A stretch of 64,000 nucleotides of DNA from G963662905 sp963676415 (GCA_963676415.1 OY781097.1:4030001-4094000); one strand, 5' to 3'; counted from the stretch's first letter, positions 8,890-18,042 are shown. Notes: generated from the sequence alone by a model not told the origin. Program-made: numbers and translations.

Positions 8890-9681
8890 TTAACGTTTTA
8901 CTACAAACCATGGATTCAGAAGGTTCTCTTTATTATATTTCAATTCATTTTCCATATCAGTATGTGTCATTTTGCAGCCTGCGTATTTCGCAATGGCATG
9001 TCCTGCAGCGGTATCCCACTCCATTGTTGGGGCAAAACGGGGATAAATATCCGCTTTACCTTCGGCCACCATGCATATTTTCAGGCTGCTGCCCCTTGAA
9101 AATAATTCCAAATCCGGATGATCCTCCTGCAATTTAGCAATAAATTCGTTTGTTTCGTCATTTCGGTGCGAGCGGCTGGCAACAACAGTATATTTTTCAG
9201 GTTTTGCTGAAGCATCCGGTAATGCCGTGGCCAGCTTATCGAGATCTTCCAGAATAGCCTGATCGGCTTCTCCTGTATAAACTGTTTTAAAAGCGCCCTT
9301 TCCTTCTTCCGCATAGAACAATTCGCCACTGACCGGCGTATAAATCACGCCCATGACCGGCAGGCCATTACGCACGCGGGCAATATTCACTGTAAATTCA
9401 CCATTGCGTTTGATGAATTCCTTTGTTCCGTCCAGAGGATCAACAATCCAGCATTCCGTCCAATCCTTTCGTTCAGAATAATCTGCCTGAGCCATTTCTT
9501 CACTTAAAACAGGAATATCAAAGCGCTTTAAATAACTCATAATAACCTCATTGGATTTTTTATCGGCTTTGGTCAATGGTGAGTTATCGCCTTTCATTTC
9601 CACCTGAAAATCATCGGAATGATACACTTCCAGGATTTTTTTACCGGCAGCTATTGCGGCCTGAATCGTAGTTTGAAGCAT
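8890..9681 (-). CDS. cysQ: 3'(2'),5'-bisphosphate nucleotidase
   Basis: CysQ removes the 3'-phosphate of PAP (and PAPS), clearing the product left after sulfate transfer or PAPS reduction. It belongs to the inositol monophosphatase-like superfamily of Mg-dependent, Li-sensitive phosphatases. In the 263-residue protein the metal-binding motifs are visible: SEEMAQ (Glu), WIVDPLDGTKEFI (the DPLDGT hallmark) and EWDTAAGHAI (the C-terminal W-D-x-A-G motif). Its position between the permease and cysC fits a PAPS-cycling operon. Confidence 0.95.
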   Translation of the reverse strand: MLQTTIQAAIAAGKKILEVYHSDDFQVEMKGDNSPLTKADKKSNEVIMSYLKRFDIPVLSEEMAQADYSERKDWTECWIVDPLDGTKEFIKRNGEFTVNIARVRNGLPVMGVIYTPVSGELFYAEEGKGAFKTVYTGEADQAILEDLDKLATALPDASAKPEKYTVVASRSHRNDETNEFIAKLQEDHPDLELFSRGSSLKICMVAEGKADIYPRFAPTMEWDTAAGHAIAKYAGCKMTHTDMENELKYNKENLLNPWFVVKR

Positions 9682-9726
9682 AATATATTTTTTAATTAGT
9701 TTTAATTACAAATTTTAATTTCATCA

Positions 9727-11508
9727 TCAAACGAAGTAAAGCAAATATAAGATAGAAACCGATACCACAAGGTAGATCAATGTGAGGGGAGCGCCTATCT
9801 TCAGGAAATCCCTGAAATTATAACCCCCGGGGCCATAAACCATAAGGTTTGTTTGGTAGCCCACCGGAGTGAGGAAGCTGGCTGCAGCGGCATAAGTCAA
9901 CACCAAAACCAGAGGCATTGGGTTGATATTCATACGTGCGGCGATGCTGATAGCAATAGGAAAAATCAGTGCAACAGCTGCTTTATTGGTGACAATTGCA
10001 CCAAGGATTGCCGTGATAACATACAAGCCCACCATCAATCCAAAATTACCCAGAGGAATCAGGAATTTTATCATAAAATCAGCGATATGCCCGGCCACAC
10101 CGGTCTTGAGCATTGCTGTTCCCAAAGCCAGCGACATCGCGATGATAATTGCCAGGTTAAAATCCAGGCTTCTTGGAACTTCTTTTGGGGATTGAATTTT
10201 AAAGATCATCAGCAGAGCCAGCAAAATAGCCAGAGCCATAAAAAGGGAAACCAGTTTCAAAGCCGACAAAACAATTGCCAATACCAATCCACCGAGAATC
10301 AGCCAGGTTTGTATTGGCCTCAGGCGGTGGTAATCACGGATACGGCTGATCAGATAGAAATCCTGTGTATCGCGGCTTCTTTGTCGGAAATCATCACCGG
10401 CAATCAGCAGCATCACATCCCCTGCTTTAAGTTTTAATGCACCGATTTTTCCAGTAATTTTTTCTCCATTGCGGTGCACGCCAATAACTGCTGCATCGTA
10501 TCGGCTACGGAAACGCGCATCTTTTGCTGTGCGGCCAATTAGTGACGAGTTGTGCGACACTACGATTTCCAGCGCTTGTGTTCGACTTTTGCGGGTGTAC
10601 ATCCCAATTTCGGAAAGCTCAAGGCCGTTGGTCGTGTTTACAAGTTCTATGACCGTTTCAGTTTCGCCGGCAAATACCAGTGTATCATCTTTTTGCAGCC
10701 TCTCATTCGGATGTACGGGTTTTATTTCCTCCTGCCCACGTATAATTTCTGCGAGGTACAATCCTTTCAAATTCCTTAATCCTGCACCTTGGATGGTTTT
10801 TCCGGCAAGGCTTGAATTGGATTTTATGCGCGTTGTAACCAGATATTGCCGGGTTTTCTCCGAAAGCGTATTCAAGGCATTTCCACGGTCGGGCAATAAT
10901 TTTCTACTGAAAAGCAGCAAATAAATGAATCCAATAAAAATCATCGGGACGCCCACCCATGCAAAATCGAAAATCCCAATCGAATTAAATCCCGGAATTA
11001 CCGTTTGTGCTTCTACCAAACCGTTAACTATAAGGTTGGTTGAAGTACCGATAAGTGTGGCGCAACCGCCCAGGATTGCCGCAAAACTCAAAGGGATCAA
11101 CAATTTGGAAGCACTGATTCCATGCCTTTTGCTCCAACTGCTTACATAGGGCATCATTATGGCAACAAGCGGCGTATTGTTAAGGAATGCAGAAAAAATC
11201 GAAACGACAAAAACCATTCGGGTCATGAAGCTCCCGTAGGTTCTGGATTTATAGAAAAGACGATCGAAAGTTCGTTCTAGCACACCGGTTTTTCGGATTA
11301 CCTCACCAATAAGCAGAAGCATCAGGATGACCATAATTTGCTCATTGGCAAATCCGCTTAAGATTTCATTAGGTGTTAAAATCCCAAAAAGCCCTAAAGC
11401 AAGCACACCGATAATAAATGTAAACGCAGCGCCAACTATCTCTAAATAAAGAGATATGACGATAAAAATAATAACAAGGATTACAATTATACTATTCAGA
11501 TCCTGCAT
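9727..11508 (-). CDS. SLC13/DASS-family permease with two TrkA-C domains (probable sulfate importer)
   Basis: The 593-residue membrane protein has about 11-12 hydrophobic segments in two blocks (about residues 1-200 and 395-593), with a soluble insert between. The insert holds two TrkA-C (RCK_C) domains, seen at about 215-300 (LAGKTIQGAGLRNLKGLYLAEI) and 305-390. The segment FLNNTPLVAIMMPYV matches the first substrate/sodium SNT motif of the DASS family, and ILGAIVTNKAAVALIFPIA the second. Family members carry dicarboxylates or sulfate; as first gene of the cysQ-cysC-cysD-cysN operon it is most likely the sulfate transporter, which is inference from context. A 45-base gap separates it from cysQ. 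Confidence 0.9.
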   Translation of the reverse strand: MQDLNSIIVILVIIFIVISLYLEIVGAAFTFIIGVLALGLFGILTPNEILSGFANEQIMVILMLLLIGEVIRKTGVLERTFDRLFYKSRTYGSFMTRMVFVVSIFSAFLNNTPLVAIMMPYVSSWSKRHGISASKLLIPLSFAAILGGCATLIGTSTNLIVNGLVEAQTVIPGFNSIGIFDFAWVGVPMIFIGFIYLLLFSRKLLPDRGNALNTLSEKTRQYLVTTRIKSNSSLAGKTIQGAGLRNLKGLYLAEIIRGQEEIKPVHPNERLQKDDTLVFAGETETVIELVNTTNGLELSEIGMYTRKSRTQALEIVVSHNSSLIGRTAKDARFRSRYDAAVIGVHRNGEKITGKIGALKLKAGDVMLLIAGDDFRQRSRDTQDFYLISRIRDYHRLRPIQTWLILGGLVLAIVLSALKLVSLFMALAILLALLMIFKIQSPKEVPRSLDFNLAIIIAMSLALGTAMLKTGVAGHIADFMIKFLIPLGNFGLMVGLYVITAILGAIVTNKAAVALIFPIAISIAARMNINPMPLVLVLTYAAAASFLTPVGYQTNLMVYGPGGYNFRDFLKIGAPLTLIYLVVSVSILYLLYFV

Positions 11509-11783
11509 ACTGCTTTTAGTTGTTCATAGCTTCCCAAAATGAATAACAATTAACTGCCGGGCAAAACCTAATATCCCACAGCATTTATATCATGCAAGAT
11601 AAGAAAATAATTCAATTCAACATGAAGCGGCAATAACAAATATCAGACAAAGCCTGGAAATACCGATCAAATTTCATTTACAGTCCAAATAGTTTTCAAA
11701 GATTCTCTTATTTTTGTTGCATAAACCGCTCTTTCAATCAACCCTAAGCAGCTCTGCACTGTCTTCTCATAAAGGCTTAAATA
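11509..11783. other. Intergenic region between divergent permease and P-domain genes
   Basis: No coding sequence is seen in these 275 A/T-rich bases. A TATTTTTG box at 11709-11716 fits a -7 element reading toward the plus-strand gene at 11784, but no matching -33 TTG was found at the right distance. No convincing promoter was found for the minus-strand operon. Confidence 0.4.
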
Positions 11784-13313
11784 ATGATCCGATATTTGTA
11801 CACTTATATTTTCATTCCATTATTTATTACAATAGGTTTAACTATTGAAGCTGATGCCCAAAGCCGTGCCTGTCAGGATTTTGAGCTATATTTTGATACA
11901 CTTAATTGTACACCTGTACCTGTTAGCGGAGCAGATGGTTACCTTTATTTTGACCTATGCCCTGAAGACACACTATACTTAACGGTTTATGGGGTTTATC
12001 CTGATAACGGGACGCACTATATTCAGCATGACACATTGAATGAATATTTCTGGAATTTCGGAGACGGAACAAATCAGTCTTCTGAAAAAATCCCCTCAAC
12101 AAATCATCAATACAGCCAAATAAGAGGCTACGATATTAATATTTCAGCTACAGATCAAAACAATTGCTCTTCAGATCCATTGGCTGCCCGAGTACGCCTT
12201 GCAGGAAATCCCATAACTAAAATTAATACTTCAGGTGTTTATTGCCAATACGATACGGTTTCCATTTCGATTAAAACCATTGCAGAAACAGTGCCTTTCA
12301 CTTATGAGCTCAATGCCAGTGAATCCTATGACAGCCTCACCTTCCTGCCTGATGGCGTTGACTGCGGATTTGGGGACACTTATTACACTGATGTGGTTTT
12401 TGAATCCTTTGCACCCGGCGCAACAATAAGCAGCTTGTCTGATATACTCAGTGTTTGCGTTAATATGGAGCATACGTATATTGGAGATTTTTATATGAAG
12501 CTCATTTGCCCAAACGGAAGCAATGTACTCCTGAAAAGCGAAGGAGGTGGTGGAAAAAATTTGGGCATACCAAATACGCACGACAATCCAGCAGACAAAT
12601 GTGACCCTGTTACCAATCCTCCCGGAACAGGATGGAACTATTGCTGGTCTGATTTTTATCCCGCCTTTAAAATACTCAACAGCGGAAATACAACTTTCAG
12701 TAACTCCATTGATTCAACAGATATATACGGTCTGGACAACTTTTATATCCCTGAAGAATCATTCTCCAATTTAATTGGCTGCCCACTTAACGGGCTCTGG
12801 ACCATCGAAATAAAAGACAACCTGGGCATTGACAACGGCTACATATGGAGCTGGACGCTCAACCTTGATCCGTCACTGCTCCCTCAGGACTGGTTTTATT
12901 CCGTAGGATCAGATTCCTGTAATATTGAAGGCCCTGGAATTATCAGCGTGAAAAACGACAGCATGTTATTTGCACCACAACTTTCCGGCATACAAGACTA
13001 CACAATTTATGCTGTAGATTCTTTTGGATGTTCTTGGGACACAACAATCCAACTCTATATAACGCCTTTGCCATCTTTGGTAATGCCTTCAACTGTTGAA
13101 TTCTGCAGCGGACAAAGCGTTGAGATTGATGGAGGCGAATGCACTGCCTGCACTTATTTATGGAGCACCGGACAAACCGGTTCAAAAATAAATGTCCATA
13201 TACCAGGTATTTACTGGCGTAAAGTTACAGATGTAGAAGGATGCTCATCGCGCGACACCACTACAGCAATAATGCATACACGGCCAGCCCCTCCCCTTAT
13301 TTATCACGATTAG
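11784..13313 (+). CDS. Secreted protein with PKD-like and proprotein-convertase P domains (copy 1)
   Basis: The 509-residue product has a signal peptide ending near EADAQS. Residues about 20-150 form a PKD/Ig-like part (FWNFGDGTNQSS). About 195-380 is a proprotein convertase P-domain-like jelly roll: ILSVCVNMEHTYIGDFYMKL, NGSNVLLKS, PGTGWNYCWSD, CPLNGLWTIEIKDNLGIDNG and WSWTLNLDP. A Cys-rich Ig-like domain with the TYLWSTGQTG motif, as in gliding adhesins, covers the C-terminus. The protein stops just after the connector RPAPPLIYHD and has no T9SS sorting domain. P domains normally accompany proteases, but no protease domain is present, so a binding role is inferred. The next gene is a paralogue of the same length and layout, 64 bases downstream. 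Confidence 0.75.
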   Translation: MIRYLYTYIFIPLFITIGLTIEADAQSRACQDFELYFDTLNCTPVPVSGADGYLYFDLCPEDTLYLTVYGVYPDNGTHYIQHDTLNEYFWNFGDGTNQSSEKIPSTNHQYSQIRGYDINISATDQNNCSSDPLAARVRLAGNPITKINTSGVYCQYDTVSISIKTIAETVPFTYELNASESYDSLTFLPDGVDCGFGDTYYTDVVFESFAPGATISSLSDILSVCVNMEHTYIGDFYMKLICPNGSNVLLKSEGGGGKNLGIPNTHDNPADKCDPVTNPPGTGWNYCWSDFYPAFKILNSGNTTFSNSIDSTDIYGLDNFYIPEESFSNLIGCPLNGLWTIEIKDNLGIDNGYIWSWTLNLDPSLLPQDWFYSVGSDSCNIEGPGIISVKNDSMLFAPQLSGIQDYTIYAVDSFGCSWDTTIQLYITPLPSLVMPSTVEFCSGQSVEIDGGECTACTYLWSTGQTGSKINVHIPGIYWRKVTDVEGCSSRDTTTAIMHTRPAPPLIYHD

Positions 13314-13345
13314 CGCCAAATTTTAGCAATATTCCTAAATTTTTT

Positions 13346-13353
13346 TACCTTTG
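13346..13353 (+). promoter_or_regulatory. -7 box of the second P-domain gene
   Basis: TACCTTTG fits the Bacteroidota -7 consensus TAnnTTTG exactly. It overlaps the first possible TTG start (13351) of the downstream reading frame, so that start is unlikely and the GTG/ATG at 13378/13384 is favoured. No clear -33 element was seen. Confidence 0.5.
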
Positions 13354-13377
13354 AAGCAACTCCCAAAAGGTGCTGTT

Positions 13378-14904
13378 GTGAGAATGCTTTTTGCACTATT
13401 ATTCACTTTCGCACTGGCACATCTGCATATAAATGCCCAGACTGTAGCCTGTCAGGAATCTATAATTTTTTTTGATACGGCTCATTGCATTCCCCTGCCG
13501 GTTGTGGAGGATGGCTTTTTATACTTTAACCTCTGCAAAAACGACAGCCTGAAATTAGTAGCGCAAACCGAATATCCTGAAAACAATCTTCGTTACACAC
13601 AACACGATAGCCTACATACCTTTCGCTGGACATTTACCGAAGATGATCTTATCATTACCGAAGGCGATACTTTTTGTTGGTTTCAATATGAAGACGTCAG
13701 CGGTTACGACATCAGCATCAGCATGACAGACACCAATAACTGCAACAGTAATACAGCTTTAGCCCGTGTGCGTATTGCCGGCAGCCCGATAAACGGCATT
13801 GGCACAAACGGTCATTATTGCCTGAACGACAGCCTGTCGCTGGCCACCTCGGAGTTTGGCCAGGTGACGCCTTATGCCTACGCACATACTTCCGTCCAAA
13901 AATTTGAGAGTGTCCGTTTCCTGCCTGACGGCCCGGATTGCCCGCCCGGTTATTATTTTACCGATGTGGTTTTCAATGCCTTTCTGCCCGATCAGGTAAT
14001 CACTTCTCCAAACGATATTTTGAGCGTGTGCGTAAACATGGAGCACAGCTATATGGGCGACCTCACCTTTGAGATGATTTGCCCAAATGGACAATCGGTT
14101 ATGCTGAAAACATTCCTCCAACTCAACCATATTATGGGCGAGCCTGCCGGAATGCCCAATCCACGGGCTTTGGATGATGACGAAGAAAATTGCATTGCTT
14201 CCTATAATCCTGCGGGCACAGGCTGGAATTACTGCTGGTCGGAAATATATCCCAGTGTGGGCACGATGAGCGAAGGCAATATTATTGGCAATAACCAATT
14301 AGATTCAACATACCTGAGTATCAACGAACACTTTTTTTCTCCTGATTCTTCTTTTATCGGGCTGGTAGGGTGTCCGTTAAATGGTCTGTGGACCATAAAA
14401 ATTACTGACAGCCTGCGCATTGACAATGGCTATATTTTTGAATGGACATTAAGCTTAGACGAAAGCCTTTTGCCTCCCGGATGGTCGTATTCGGTGGTCA
14501 CCGACAGCATCGGTATCAGTGGGCCCGATATTGTTTATACCAATACCGACAGCACCTTAATCGCACTGAACAATACCGGATATCAGCTATACAATTATTT
14601 GGTTACGGATGATTATGGCTGCTCAGCAGATACGGTTTTTGGTTTTGATGTTATGCCCTTGCCCGATTTTCAATTTGGCGCAGACACAACCGTTTGTCCA
14701 AACCAAGCAACCAACTTGCAGGGCACATATAATGAAAGCTGGACATATATATGGAATACCGGCTCCAACGACAGCCTGATTACAGTATTAAACAGCGGGC
14801 TTTATTGGTGTGAAGTTACCGACACAAATCAATGCGTCCATCGCGACAGCATTCAATTGTACCATAATCCTAAGCCTGCTCCTATTTCCATATTCCACGA
14901 TTAA
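13378..14904 (+). CDS. Secreted protein with PKD-like and proprotein-convertase P domains (copy 2)
   Basis: This paralogue of the preceding gene shares the layout throughout: ACQESIIFFDTAHC at the mature N-terminus, the NNCNSNTALARVRIAG segment, ILSVCVNMEHSYMGDLTFEM, GTGWNYCWSE, CPLNGLWTIKITDSLRIDNG, and the end PKPAPISIFHD. Start choice: TTG 13351 overlaps a -7 promoter box; GTG 13378 gives a signal peptide with an Arg in its n-region and lies 7 bases after AAAGG; ATG 13384 is also possible. Like copy 1 it lacks a protease domain and a T9SS C-terminal domain, and stops at the same point in the repeat architecture. The two genes probably arose by tandem duplication. It is convergent with lipB, 5 bases away. 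Confidence 0.72.
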   Translation: MRMLFALLFTFALAHLHINAQTVACQESIIFFDTAHCIPLPVVEDGFLYFNLCKNDSLKLVAQTEYPENNLRYTQHDSLHTFRWTFTEDDLIITEGDTFCWFQYEDVSGYDISISMTDTNNCNSNTALARVRIAGSPINGIGTNGHYCLNDSLSLATSEFGQVTPYAYAHTSVQKFESVRFLPDGPDCPPGYYFTDVVFNAFLPDQVITSPNDILSVCVNMEHSYMGDLTFEMICPNGQSVMLKTFLQLNHIMGEPAGMPNPRALDDDEENCIASYNPAGTGWNYCWSEIYPSVGTMSEGNIIGNNQLDSTYLSINEHFFSPDSSFIGLVGCPLNGLWTIKITDSLRIDNGYIFEWTLSLDESLLPPGWSYSVVTDSIGISGPDIVYTNTDSTLIALNNTGYQLYNYLVTDDYGCSADTVFGFDVMPLPDFQFGADTTVCPNQATNLQGTYNESWTYIWNTGSNDSLITVLNSGLYWCEVTDTNQCVHRDSIQLYHNPKPAPISIFHD

Positions 14905-14909
14905 TAATA

Positions 14910-15584
14910 TCAATGGGATGGAATAAACAGAAGCTTTGCTTCCTCCTTCAATACATTCTTTACATCCTCGAAATTGAGCATCCGCCCCAGCTCTTTTTGC
15001 ATGCTGGTCACGCCTTTATCCACAAATCCGCAGGGATGGATGTGGTTAAAATAGTTCAGCTCTGTATTGACGTTAAAAGCAAATCCGTGCATGGTGATAT
15101 AGCGGCTTGCCCGAATGCCGATGGCACATATTTTTCGCTGCTTTCCGGGCTGATCAGCATCCAGCCAAACACCCGTAGCGCCATCCAGCCGGGCAGCTTC
15201 AATACCAAAATGCGATAAAGTATTGATAATTACCTGTTCCAAACGAAAAACATATTCCTTAACATGCAAACCAAATTCTTCCAGATCAAGGATTGGGTAG
15301 CCCACAATTTGCCCCGGACCGTGATAGGTAATATCTCCGCCCCTGTTGATGCGGTAATAAGTGGCATCAATACTTTTGAGAAATTCATCACGGATCAGCA
15401 AATTGTTCTCATCCCCGTTTTTGCCCAGTGTATAAACATGTGGATGTTCGCACAAAATGAAACGGCTCTGAAACGCCCCGGCAACACTTTTGCCGAGTTT
15501 CATATCAATTCCTGCCTTAAAAATTTCTTCCTGCCTGTCCCAAGCTTTTTTATAATCGATCAGACCCCAGTCTTCAAATTTCAT
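14910..15584 (-). CDS. lipB: Octanoyl-[acyl-carrier-protein]:protein octanoyltransferase
   Basis: LipB moves octanoyl groups from acyl carrier protein to the lipoyl domains of 2-oxoacid dehydrogenases and GcvH, the first step of lipoate biosynthesis. The 224-residue length is usual. Key motifs are RGGDITYHGPGQIVGYPIL (signature HGPGQ), KICAIGIRASRYITMHGFAF (the KIxAIGxR segment holding the catalytic Lys) and HPCGF (catalytic Cys). It sits 75 bases downstream of lipA on the same strand. A CAAAAATA (-7 type, minus strand) at 15639-15646 could allow separate transcription. Confidence 0.96.
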   Translation of the reverse strand: MKFEDWGLIDYKKAWDRQEEIFKAGIDMKLGKSVAGAFQSRFILCEHPHVYTLGKNGDENNLLIRDEFLKSIDATYYRINRGGDITYHGPGQIVGYPILDLEEFGLHVKEYVFRLEQVIINTLSHFGIEAARLDGATGVWLDADQPGKQRKICAIGIRASRYITMHGFAFNVNTELNYFNHIHPCGFVDKGVTSMQKELGRMLNFEDVKNVLKEEAKLLFIPSH

Positions 15585-15659
15585 TGTTCAAATTAGATGA
15601 GTAAATATTTATTATCCCGCTAAGTTCAACTTACCAAGCAAAAATAATATAAACCAGCA

Positions 15660-16508
15660 TTATACATGTTTTTCGGCATGATAAGACGAACGCACCAATG
15701 GCGCACTTTCCACCTGTTCAAAACCAATTTCCAGCGCAAATTGCCTGAGCGCTTCAAACTCGTCGGGATGCACGTAGCGCTCCACAGGCAAATGCTTTTT
15801 GGAAGGCTGCAAATACTGTCCTAAAGTAAGCACCCTGCAAGCTGCATCGCGTAAATCACGAATTGCCTCTTTCACTTCATCAATATTTTCTCCCAGGCCA
15901 AGCATCAATCCTGATTTAGTTTTCATACCTTCTTGGGAAAAATAACGAATTACCTTCAGGCTGACTTCATATTTTGCTTTGGAGCGCACCTGTGGAGTCA
16001 ATCGTTTCACAGTTTCCAGATTGTGCGAAAGGACTTCCGGTCTGGCCTGAACAATAAGGTGCATATGATCCTCATTGGCATCAAAATCAGGGATAAGTGT
16101 TTCCAGTGTTACTTTAGGTTTGAGCGCATGCACCGCTTCAATGCAATTTGCCCAATGCGCCGCACCGCCATCAGGCAGGTCATCCCTATCTACCGACGTA
16201 ATTACGGCATGGCGTAAGCCCATTTTATGGATACTTTCGGCCAGCAATCTTGATTCTGCGGGATCAACAGGCAGTGGTTTTCCGGTTTTTGTATTGCAAA
16301 ACCTGCATGCGCGTGTACAAATATCACCCAGTATCATAAAGCTGGCCGTTTTGTTGCCCCAGCATTCACCCATATTAGGGCAATGTCCGCTTTGGCAGAT
16401 TGTATGCAAATGATGCTCGCGCACGGTTTGTTGGACGAAGCGGAAATTTTTTCCCTCCGGCAGTTTAATTTTTAACCAGTCGGGTCGGCGTATATGTTGT
16501 TGTTTCAT
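15660..16508 (-). CDS. lipA: Lipoyl synthase (radical SAM)
   Basis: LipA inserts two sulfur atoms into octanoyl groups on lipoyl domains. From the ATG complementary to 16506-16508 the protein has 282 residues, the usual size; an upstream in-frame extension of 40 codons is not LipA-like and was rejected. The auxiliary cluster motif CQSGHCPNMGECWG is near the N-terminus and the radical SAM motif CTRACRFC follows (ILGDICTRACRFCNT). The C-terminus has the RSSYHAE motif that supplies the Ser ligand of the auxiliary cluster. The pair with lipB forms a complete lipoate biosynthesis route. A possible -7 box (CAAAAATA at 16531-16538, minus strand) lies just upstream. Confidence 0.97.
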   Translation of the reverse strand: MKQQHIRRPDWLKIKLPEGKNFRFVQQTVREHHLHTICQSGHCPNMGECWGNKTASFMILGDICTRACRFCNTKTGKPLPVDPAESRLLAESIHKMGLRHAVITSVDRDDLPDGGAAHWANCIEAVHALKPKVTLETLIPDFDANEDHMHLIVQARPEVLSHNLETVKRLTPQVRSKAKYEVSLKVIRYFSQEGMKTKSGLMLGLGENIDEVKEAIRDLRDAACRVLTLGQYLQPSKKHLPVERYVHPDEFEALRQFALEIGFEQVESAPLVRSSYHAEKHV

Positions 16509-16679
16509 TTGTTTAGTATTCAAGAAGCGGCAAAAATACAAATTTAGCTGGCAGATCATAAATATAACCGACCGCATCGAAACCAATAAAAAGCATAGGA
16601 TTATCTTCGTTGCAGCCCTTGCAAACAATTATGTAACTCAATATTATTAAAGCTCTTAACATATCTTTAAACCTGCATA

Positions 16680-16711
16680 TTTGGTCGTTCTCCAAAGCTT
16701 TTGTACTTTCG
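16680..16711 (+). promoter_or_regulatory. Near-consensus Bacteroidota promoter upstream of the betaine-type operon
   Basis: TTTG (16680-16683), 20 bases, TACTTTCG (16704-16711). Transcription would begin close to 16716, where a 29-codon reading frame opens, and could continue about 195 bases to the porin gene at 16912. The gap 16509-16911 otherwise holds the lipA upstream region and a palindrome. Confidence 0.5.
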
Positions 16712-16715
16712 CGCC

Positions 16716-16805
16716 ATGGATTTGGATATATACACACACAAGACGACCCAATCCCGATTGAAATCCTTTTGGAAATGGACTGACAAGCAATACACACCTG
16801 CCTGA
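16716..16805 (+). CDS. Possible 29-residue small protein or leader
   Basis: An ATG five bases after a near-consensus promoter opens a 29-codon frame beginning MDLDIYTHKTTQSR, with a Trp-rich core (FWKWTD) and ending TPA. The message would be almost leaderless. No family is recognised and there is no signal peptide. It may be a real small protein, a leader peptide for the downstream porin/importer operon, or just part of the untranslated leader. The only support is position and promoter. Confidence 0.25.
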   Translation: MDLDIYTHKTTQSRLKSFWKWTDKQYTPA

Positions 16806-16848
16806 CGATTCCTCTTAATTATATATCTGTTACGTTGAAATACAAAAT

Positions 16849-16862
16849 TTGTCCACGGACAA
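16849..16862. promoter_or_regulatory. Perfect palindrome, possible operator of the porin/importer operon
   Basis: TTGTCC-AC-GGACAA lies 50 bases before the porin start. Six-base perfect arms with a 2-base centre fit a protein-binding operator better than an RNA hairpin. No regulator gene is adjacent. Confidence 0.35.
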
Positions 16863-16911
16863 TTATCTGGTATTTCATTTTTGGAATAATTATTAATCAA
16901 TAATCATAAAT

Positions 16912-18042
16912 ATGCGTATTAAAAATTTATCAATTTTAATTTTATTTTTAATTAGTTTTTCTCTTTTTGGTCAAGAGGAATCGCAAAAGCCAACACTCAA
17001 AATCGGTGGTGCCCTCCGTTTTAATTATAATTTATCAGACTGGAAAAAAGAGCAAGTAAAAAGAGGCGGGGATTTTGGATTTGATGTGTTCCGCATCAAT
17101 GTGAACGCTGCATGGAAAAAAGTGAGCCTCAACGCTGAATACAGGCAGTATTCTGTTGGATTTGGTGGCGGTATGCTGAAACAAGGATGGATGCAGTACG
17201 ATTTTACTGACAAAGCCCTTATCCAACTTGGGCTCAGTCAGGTTCCTTTTGGGATCCAGAAATACAATTCGCACAATTGGTTTTTCAGCCTGGCATATTA
17301 TGTGGGACTGGAAGATGATCACGATATGGGTCTGAAATATATCTATACAGGTGAAAGGCTTCAGTGGCAGTTGGCATTTTACAAAAATGCAGAAGAACTG
17401 GTTTTTGGAGATGTTTCAGAAAGCTCGCCCAACCGTTATTCCTATGATGTTACGGGCAGGAACAAAGAAGTAAATCAAGGAAACCTGAAACTCCTTTATA
17501 CCATCGGTGATAATATCGTTTCAAAATTTGGCGCATCACTGATGTACGGCGGATTATATAACCGCATAACACACGAAATGGGCGACCGATATGCAGCAGC
17601 TGTTCATTACGAACTCACGACAGGCGGCTTTAATGTTAAATTACAGGCTGCTACTTATGAATTTAATCCTGAAGATTCTGCTCAATATAAAGACCGCATT
17701 GCAATGGGCGCTTATGGCTTTCCGTACAATATTGCAGCAAAAGCCAATGTGTTTTCCGCAGGAATCGCCTATAGCGTGCCTGTAAGTTGGGGGCCAATCA
17801 GCAATCTACAGTTTTACAATGATTTCAGTATCATACAAAAAGATCATCCCGGCTGGGAAGACAGCATGGAGAATGTACTGGGATGTTTGGTTACTTCGGG
17901 ACAGATATACACTTATATTGATGCTGCCTTTGGGAAAAACCATCCTTGGTTAGGACCGGACTGGACCAATGCCCTGGCTGATGGAAACCCTGAAGCCGAT
18001 TGGCAAATGCGTTTCAATATCAACTTCGGTTACTATTTTTAA
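16912..18042 (+). CDS. Outer-membrane porin-like beta-barrel protein
   Basis: The 376-residue product has a signal peptide (MRIKNLSILILFLISFSLFG, cut before QEES) and a mature part of alternating hydrophobic/aromatic strands ending NFGYYF, the C-terminal aromatic typical of barrels. The pattern FDVFRINVNAAWKKVSLNAE followed by YRQY and GLSQVPFG resembles phosphate-selective or Gram-negative porins (OprP/O type). It is followed 32 bases on by an ATP-binding protein, a permease and a binding protein of a betaine/proline-type importer. It may therefore be the dedicated outer-membrane channel for the same compatible solute; this is inferred from gene order only. Confidence 0.75.
   Translation: MRIKNLSILILFLISFSLFGQEESQKPTLKIGGALRFNYNLSDWKKEQVKRGGDFGFDVFRINVNAAWKKVSLNAEYRQYSVGFGGGMLKQGWMQYDFTDKALIQLGLSQVPFGIQKYNSHNWFFSLAYYVGLEDDHDMGLKYIYTGERLQWQLAFYKNAEELVFGDVSESSPNRYSYDVTGRNKEVNQGNLKLLYTIGDNIVSKFGASLMYGGLYNRITHEMGDRYAAAVHYELTTGGFNVKLQAATYEFNPEDSAQYKDRIAMGAYGFPYNIAAKANVFSAGIAYSVPVSWGPISNLQFYNDFSIIQKDHPGWEDSMENVLGCLVTSGQIYTYIDAAFGKNHPWLGPDWTNALADGNPEADWQMRFNINFGYYF

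Noticed and set aside
11640..11783. Riboswitch in front of the P-domain gene
   Set aside because: No conserved core or clear stem pattern of a known class was seen.
13351..13377. TTG start for the second P-domain protein
   Set aside because: The codon overlaps an exact -7 promoter box, so it would not be in the message; GTG 13378 or ATG 13384 fits better.
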